Assembly (NCBI GenBank): GCA_031763025.1
Contig: JASSKH010000029.1
Location: 8,910,571-8,974,570, forward strand
Reading direction: 5' to 3'
From: Macrocystis pyrifera
Taxonomy: Eukaryota; Sar; Phaeophyceae; Laminariales; Laminariaceae
DNA: 64,000 nt
Shown here: piece after piece, positions 59,473-64,000 of the stretch
Position numbering within the stretch: the stretch's first letter is position 1
Layout of the letters: every line of letters starts with the position of its first letter
Program-made: the position numbers and the translations under genes
Notes under the pieces: model-generated
What the model saw: only the letters and a program-made list of their open reading frames with translations
The model's database searches: none
Told to the model about the DNA's origin: nothing

Positions 59473-62148
59473 CTACCCAATTTTATCAAGGCTAAGCATG
59501 ATACCCTTGCGCAGTTCCACTTCCCCTCCCCGCTTAGGGGGTGCGGCAGCACTAGGTGTTGTGAATCTGTCAGGCAGAACACCCCCCAACGTGGCGGGTC
59601 GACGTTTACCACTGACAACGCTTTCGTCTTCCAAGGTTATCTCGGGTGACCCCTCGTCGATGCAAAAGTTGTGGAGGTGGAACAACGCTTGGATGAGCTT
59701 GGGACGACGTACGAACGCAATCCTCAACGGCCTCCAGAGAATGCCCCACCTCGCCACGAGCACGCCGAATGACTGCTCTACCTTGACACGGAGCTGGCCC
59801 AAGTGAATGTTGAAGGAATCGTACTCTGGCGACAGACCTTCGCCAGGGTACGGCGTCAGCAGCTTATCACTGAGAGGATACTCCGCATCTCCCAGTACGT
59901 AGTAGCCGTGTGGCAACTTGTCGACGTGGTCAGACATGGAGGAGCTCGAATACGCCGTCCAGTCGTTCGACGCTCCTGGGGCAATGCAAGACATGCATAA
60001 AAACCTATACGTCGACGTAGCTATTGCTTGAACGTTGAGCCCGTAGTTACCCTTAGATACAGAGTAGTACGGGATGACGTTGAGGACATCATGCACTGAC
60101 GGTGCCTCGGTCTCGATGTGAAGTCCATCCAGGCAGCCAATACACCCCGCGAATGCACCTCCGTCGCTTTTCATCTGTTGTTATGTGAGGTGACACAGCG
60201 TAGGAGTACGTGTGTCATCAAGTTATGTTGTGATTATACACTCGTTGAAAAGTACAAGGAGTAAATTTCCAGCGATTGCGTATAAAAAAGAAATAGTTCT
60301 CACGTCAGTCATTCGGTGTTCGTTAGAGACGCTCCACTAAGTTGAGGGTATGCCTGAAGGGGAGACAAAAATACGTCAAGCTGGGTGTGGCGAAGGTACA
60401 TGATACGCATGAGGGAGGCAGCTCGGTTTTTGATCTATGTCAAAGAGCACAAGTCCAAGATAAAATGGTTGTAAATTATGCTGGCTACATGAACCGCGGA
60501 GGCTCGATACGAAAATACCAGTAACAATAATGAACAGCGGAAAGCGGGCGAAAGGAAGGAAAGGAAAAATAAGGAAGGGCATACGATCTAAATCCATTCT
60601 CATGCTTTCATTAACAAGAGTGGGGGGGCGAGTGGGGGGTGTTACGAGAGTTGACGCGTAAACGTGATATATACACTGCAGATTCAAAATAGAACAACTC
60701 GCAACAGAATGTTTGACGTGTTATACAAATGCGACGTATAGGATAATGTGAAGGGTTCAACGGAGGAAATCTCCGATTTGTGCCTAGCTGTTGAATCGTT
60801 GGCATGTTCGAAAAGAGGAGATGGACAAAGAGGCGTAGAGTTGACTACGGGTGCAGTTGGTTTGAGTTGGGTAAATAAGTTTCGAAGGGTTGGGATTGAA
60901 AAGAGAACCATCTACAGTAGAGCTGACCTATACTCGTGGGTGGGGACGAACAGGGGTCTGGCACTTTGTAGGAGAACGGCAAGCTGTCGTCGAGTTGAAA
61001 AACGGGTGAAGGAAAAGGGGGGGAACAATGAGTCACCAAGCGAGCGCACACGAAGCAGCAGCGGTTTCTGCCGAACGGCTGCAAAAAAATCGAGCAGAAC
61101 CCACATAAAGTACGTAAACAGACAGGATGGGTCAGTATATGCAGGTGTGTTGTTCAATGGTATGTGCTGATAGCAGTACACGGGGTAAGGTTTGGTATAC
61201 CGGTATAGCAGAGAAGGGTGGAAACAGGGAGAGCAATAACGCCAATCCAGGCATTTTGCAAATTTATACAATTCCAGGCAGGACCCATGGGGCGGGGGGG
61301 GGGGGGGGGGGGGGGGTTGAGATAGCATAGGGGGGGGGGGGGGGGGGGGGGGGATAGAATCATGGACGGGTACACGTTGTTATTGCTTATCAATTGATCG
61401 CCATGAGCCGGGGGGGGTCTGACAAAAAAGGGTTGCTCAAACCGCGAATAGCACCACAGTGTTATACTCCCATCGCGCGTGTGACGGGGGTATATGTCTG
61501 AAGGGATTAGGTTGGCGGCTCCACGCCGTGCTAGGTGGTGCCAGGGTCAACAAGATAATGATCAGACGTCGTTTTTTCATCACGCCATTTCTGTGGGAAC
61601 CTATATTGTGCGTACCGGTATCAGCAATGCGCCGATACTGCCTCCCGGTTGAAAGCCGACGGTGGTAGCCAGAACCCGTACTTGCTTCAACAACAACGGA
61701 TTTACTCGGGGGTGCTAACAGATGTCGTTTGCAAACCAAACGTATTTGCCGTAAACATGCGGGCAGTACGTGGGGACAGCGCTTCTCGTGGCCGGGTGAG
61801 CTTGCAGTCATAATGGTAATTACAACCAGCGTCATTCTCGCTTGCCTGGAAATCAGAGGCCAGCTTGCTCAGCTCCTCAGGTGTAGTGGGAAACGCCATC
61901 GGCCCGATTTGGGACTGGTTGCTGACGATCGCGTCCACGACCTCGTGAAGGCAGGCGTAGGCAGCAGTGGTGGAAACTCCGTACGCGTTCCGCAGATCTA
62001 TGTAGGACGCGCCGGCGCAAAAACGCAGCGCGATTGCCAAGCGAACCTCCGGCGAGATGACCCCCGCCCCGGTTCTTAACTCTTGAGTGGCAAGATGGGC
62101 ACGAAGGACGAAGCGGGAGGTACAACACAACAGAGGACGGCCGAGCAA
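59473..62148 (-). CDS. PIF/Harbinger-type transposase, 2 exons
   Basis: Exon 1 ends at 61846 and exon 2 is 60174-59473, joined in phase 0 across a 1,671-bp intron (60175-61845). The donor is CAG|GCAAGC and the acceptor AACAACAG, so this is a GC-AG intron. Exon 1 encodes the HTH-like half (LAIALRFCAGASYIDLRNAY; FPTTPEELSKLASDFQ). Exon 2 encodes a complete-looking DDE_Tnp_4 domain: D16 in GCIGCLDGLHIE, D96 in YYVLGDAEYPL, E133 in RVKVEQSFGVLVARW (exon 2 numbering) and the HNFC box. Such enzymes cut and paste elements with TTA/TAA target duplications. The frame is open up to 62148 from a TTG only, so the true start, perhaps in another exon, is unknown. The intron holds long G runs. The catalytic part looks undamaged. 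Confidence 0.82.
61285..61353. repeat. poly-G runs inside the transposase intron
   Basis: Two runs of more than 20 G lie at about 61290-61317 and 61331-61353. They are potential G-quadruplex sequence and a likely place for assembly length error. Confidence 0.85.
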
Positions 62149-62427
62149 GTGGTGTGGGAGAAATAAAGACTCAGTAAAAAGGCGCTAAATGTATAGAGGG
62201 AGAGCGGAGGGGGGGGGGGGTGTGGTTTCAGTGGGACCGATCGTCAATAGACACAACGAACAAATCGGATCGAACGTGGCGGAAAGGTACAATGCAAAAC
62301 GGCAGCCTCTACTGGCTCATACAACAGCTTTTAATGAAACAACACAACACCGGTGCCGTGTACGTGCCAGTGGTGCCCCGTCCGTCATTTGTTCAGTACT
62401 ACTGCTGTGCGTGTTCTCCACATAAGA
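62149..62427. other. flank between transposase gene and tandem duplication
   Basis: A G-run at 62209-62220 and short frames; nothing recognised. Confidence 0.3.
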
Positions 62428-62491
62428 CTGAAATTATCCCTTGTTCACATCCAGCACAACCAATGTCCGAGCCGACTGATATTTGACAGAT

Positions 62492-62642
62492 GAGCTCTGT
62501 GGTCACAAAGCGTAACCCTAAGAGATACACGTTGGAAATACAACAAGGGAATCAGGCTATAAAATGCAGACCGGAACACCAGCCGCATCGGCTAGTGTTC
62601 GAGGGCGAGAAATATGCATACAGCACGCCAGCCTATTTGCAG
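62492..62642 (+). other. possible exon, copy 1
   Basis: Encodes SSVVTKRNPKRYTLEIQQGN and further on LVFEGEKYAYSTPAYLQ, ending at a strong donor-like cag|gtaaga (62642/62643). The paired copy at 63570-63718 differs by two inserted bases, so the two copies do not share one frame throughout. The family is not recognised. Confidence 0.3.
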
Positions 62643-62959
62643 GTAAGAACAAAAGAGATAACAGTGTCTGCGCAATAGAAAAATTAGTACGTGTTGTGCT
62701 CATCTGCTCCCCCATCACCGACTGCACATCCGAAGGCCTTCGTCGAATATGCTCAAAACAACGACAATACGCATTTCATAATAGCGCATTATATTACTAG
62801 CTTGTGACGGCAAATGTGTGACATGAGATTTGGGCTCTACTTATCTTCGACCAAAAATCTCCGGACGTTTTGGATTGGCTAGGCTTGCCCCGCGAGTGGC
62901 CTTGGACTATGTCTGCTAGAGGCGGGGTTTCGCTATGACAAGAATTACTGTCATTGTTG

Positions 62960-63509
62960 CTTCATGCCTCCGCTGCCTGCTGCTACGGGAAATAGATAGG
63001 TGTTGCTGTTGTTGTTCCTGCTCTGCTGCTGCACGTCACGGACTGCTGCTACTGCAAGTAGGGTGCAAGTAGTGTCATGCTGCTGCTGCTGCTGCACAAG
63101 CAGTGCCGTTGCTGTGAGCGTTGCGGCAACCAAGTACTGCGGTGGTAAAGAAACGCTGCTGCCCACAACAAGCGCTACCGCAAGAAAGCGCTGCTGCAAG
63201 CGAGCGCTGCTGCAACCAAGAGAGCCGCCTGAAGCATCGCTGCTGTAAGCGCTGTTGCAGACGCTGCTGCTTCTGCTGCAGCAAGCGCGTGCACTCTTAC
63301 CACCACGCTCCTGACCTTTGCCACTACCACCCCTCTTCGAGAAGAGAAGGCAACAAGGAAGAATAAGGACGATCTCTTCATTGCGGCGGCGTTGCTTGCA
63401 CAGCGAGTATCGAGGAGCGCAACATCGACCGCATCTTTGCCTGTTGGTGGTTGCTGCTGCTTGCTGCCTCCGCAACTTGCAACTAATGCTGCCACTGATG
63501 CTGCTGCTG
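62960..63509. repeat. CTG/GCA triplet-rich tract
   Basis: Dense ctgctg, gctgcaagc and related triplets give long Ala, Leu, Gln or Cys-rich frames in several reading frames on both strands. This is a sign of low-complexity DNA rather than a gene. Confidence 0.75.
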
Positions 63510-64000
63510 CTGAAGTTATCCCTCGTTCACACCCGGCACAACCAATGTCCGAGCCGACTGATATTTGACGAGCTCTGTGGTCACAAAGCGTAACCCTAAG
63601 AGATACACGTTGGAATACAACAAGGGAATCAGCTATAAAATGCAGACCGGAACACCAGCCGCATCGGCTAGTGTTCGAGGGCGAAAAATATGCGAACAGC
63701 ACGCCAGACTATTTGCAGGTAAGAACAAAAGAGTTAACAGTGTCTGCGCAATAGAAAAATTAGTACGTGTTGTGCTCGTCTGCTCCCCCGTCACCGACTG
63801 CACATCCGAAGGCCTTCGTCGAATATGCTCAAAACAACGACAATACGCATTTCATAATAGCGCATTATATTACTAGCTTGTGACGGCAAATTTGTGACAT
63901 GAGATTTGGCCGATACTTATTTTCGACTAAAAATCTCCGGACGTTTTGGATTGGCCAGGCTTGCCCCGCGAGTGGCCTTGGACTATGTCTGCTAGAGGCG

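Larger units (their letters stand above)
62428..64000 (+). repeat. tandem duplication with 1,082-bp period, second copy cut by the window end
   Basis: The segment starting at 62428 (CTGAAATTATCCCT) recurs at 63510 (CTGAAGTTATCCCT) and follows it to the window end with about 95% identity by eye. The shared part includes the open stretch with the donor-like site (62492-62642, 63570-63718), a block ending near TTGTGACGGCAAA, and the block from CTCCGGACGTTTTGGATTGG. The middle of the first unit (62960-63509) is CTG-rich. Confidence 0.9.

Noticed and set aside
59063-59806. 247-residue plus-strand frame
   Set aside because: It largely overlaps the transposase exon on the other strand and has no recognisable motif.
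62585-62642. FLYWCH zinc-finger identity for the LVFEGEKYAYSTPAYLQ stretch
   Set aside because: Only a vague resemblance; the expected C/H residues are not in the open part.
63000-63500. Long frames on both strands over the CTG-rich tract
   Set aside because: Low-complexity triplets keep several frames open at once; none shows a domain.

Overview
The window looks like nuclear DNA of a photosynthetic stramenopile, most likely a brown alga related to Ectocarpus. The main reasons are a very large secreted LNR/beta-helix/multi-membrane-pass protein with GT-AG introns, a WAR/GCPW-type ankyrin-repeat protein, and a dense mix of Copia, PIF/Harbinger and pogo-like elements. The genus is an inference from family resemblance, not something the sequence proves. 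Gene density is low: two recognisable host genes, one decayed multi-exon gene and one transposase gene in 64 kb. The rest is repeats and unassigned sequence.

Layout. 1-7 kb: a four-exon gene for a surface protein (signal peptide, three Notch/LNR-like modules, a long GGA(V/I)-type beta-helix, a cysteine-rich stalk and about eight membrane passes), with two homopolymer frameshifts. 8.7-11.8 kb: a nest of repeats, in which a TATA-bearing repeat (copy D) is split by a 1.27-kb terminal-inverted-repeat element and is abutted by a 709-bp foldback element. 12-13 kb: deletion remnant of a pogo/Tigger transposase. 13.4-15.3 kb: an old Copia-like fossil and a degenerate 70-bp tandem repeat. 17.5-24.0 kb: a full-length Copia element on the minus strand with 278-bp LTRs and a 5-bp target duplication; it is broken. 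24-33.5 kb: mostly unassigned, with a decayed minisatellite near 31 kb. 33.5-34.1 kb: a satellite of about 50 bp invaded by a MITE. 35.4-37.8 kb: two copies (C, A) of the TATA-bearing repeat in head-to-head orientation. 38.4-39.8 kb: an intact ankyrin-repeat gene. 42.0-43.6 kb: a tRNA-like sequence directly beside a 1.53-kb near-perfect palindrome. 47.4-50.9 kb: three tandem 250-bp units, a PIF/Harbinger-type non-autonomous element with TTA target duplication, and repeat copy B. 54.5-56.9 kb: a decayed multi-exon gene. 59.5-62.1 kb: a PIF/Harbinger transposase with a GC-AG intron. 62.4-64.0 kb: a 1.08-kb tandem duplication that runs off the window.

How the parts relate. The strongest links are between transposable elements. 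A Harbinger-type transposase gene lies 10 kb from a non-autonomous element with the TTA duplication that such enzymes make, although shared termini were not established. Four copies of one 105-bp TA-duplicating MITE family are spread over the window. The most unusual structure is the 42.1-43.6 kb palindrome, whose arms keep the same protein-like reading frame and whose transcript would fold into a long dsRNA hairpin.

Coordinates were read by eye and may be off by a base or two. All similarity statements are from memory of protein families, not from searches.
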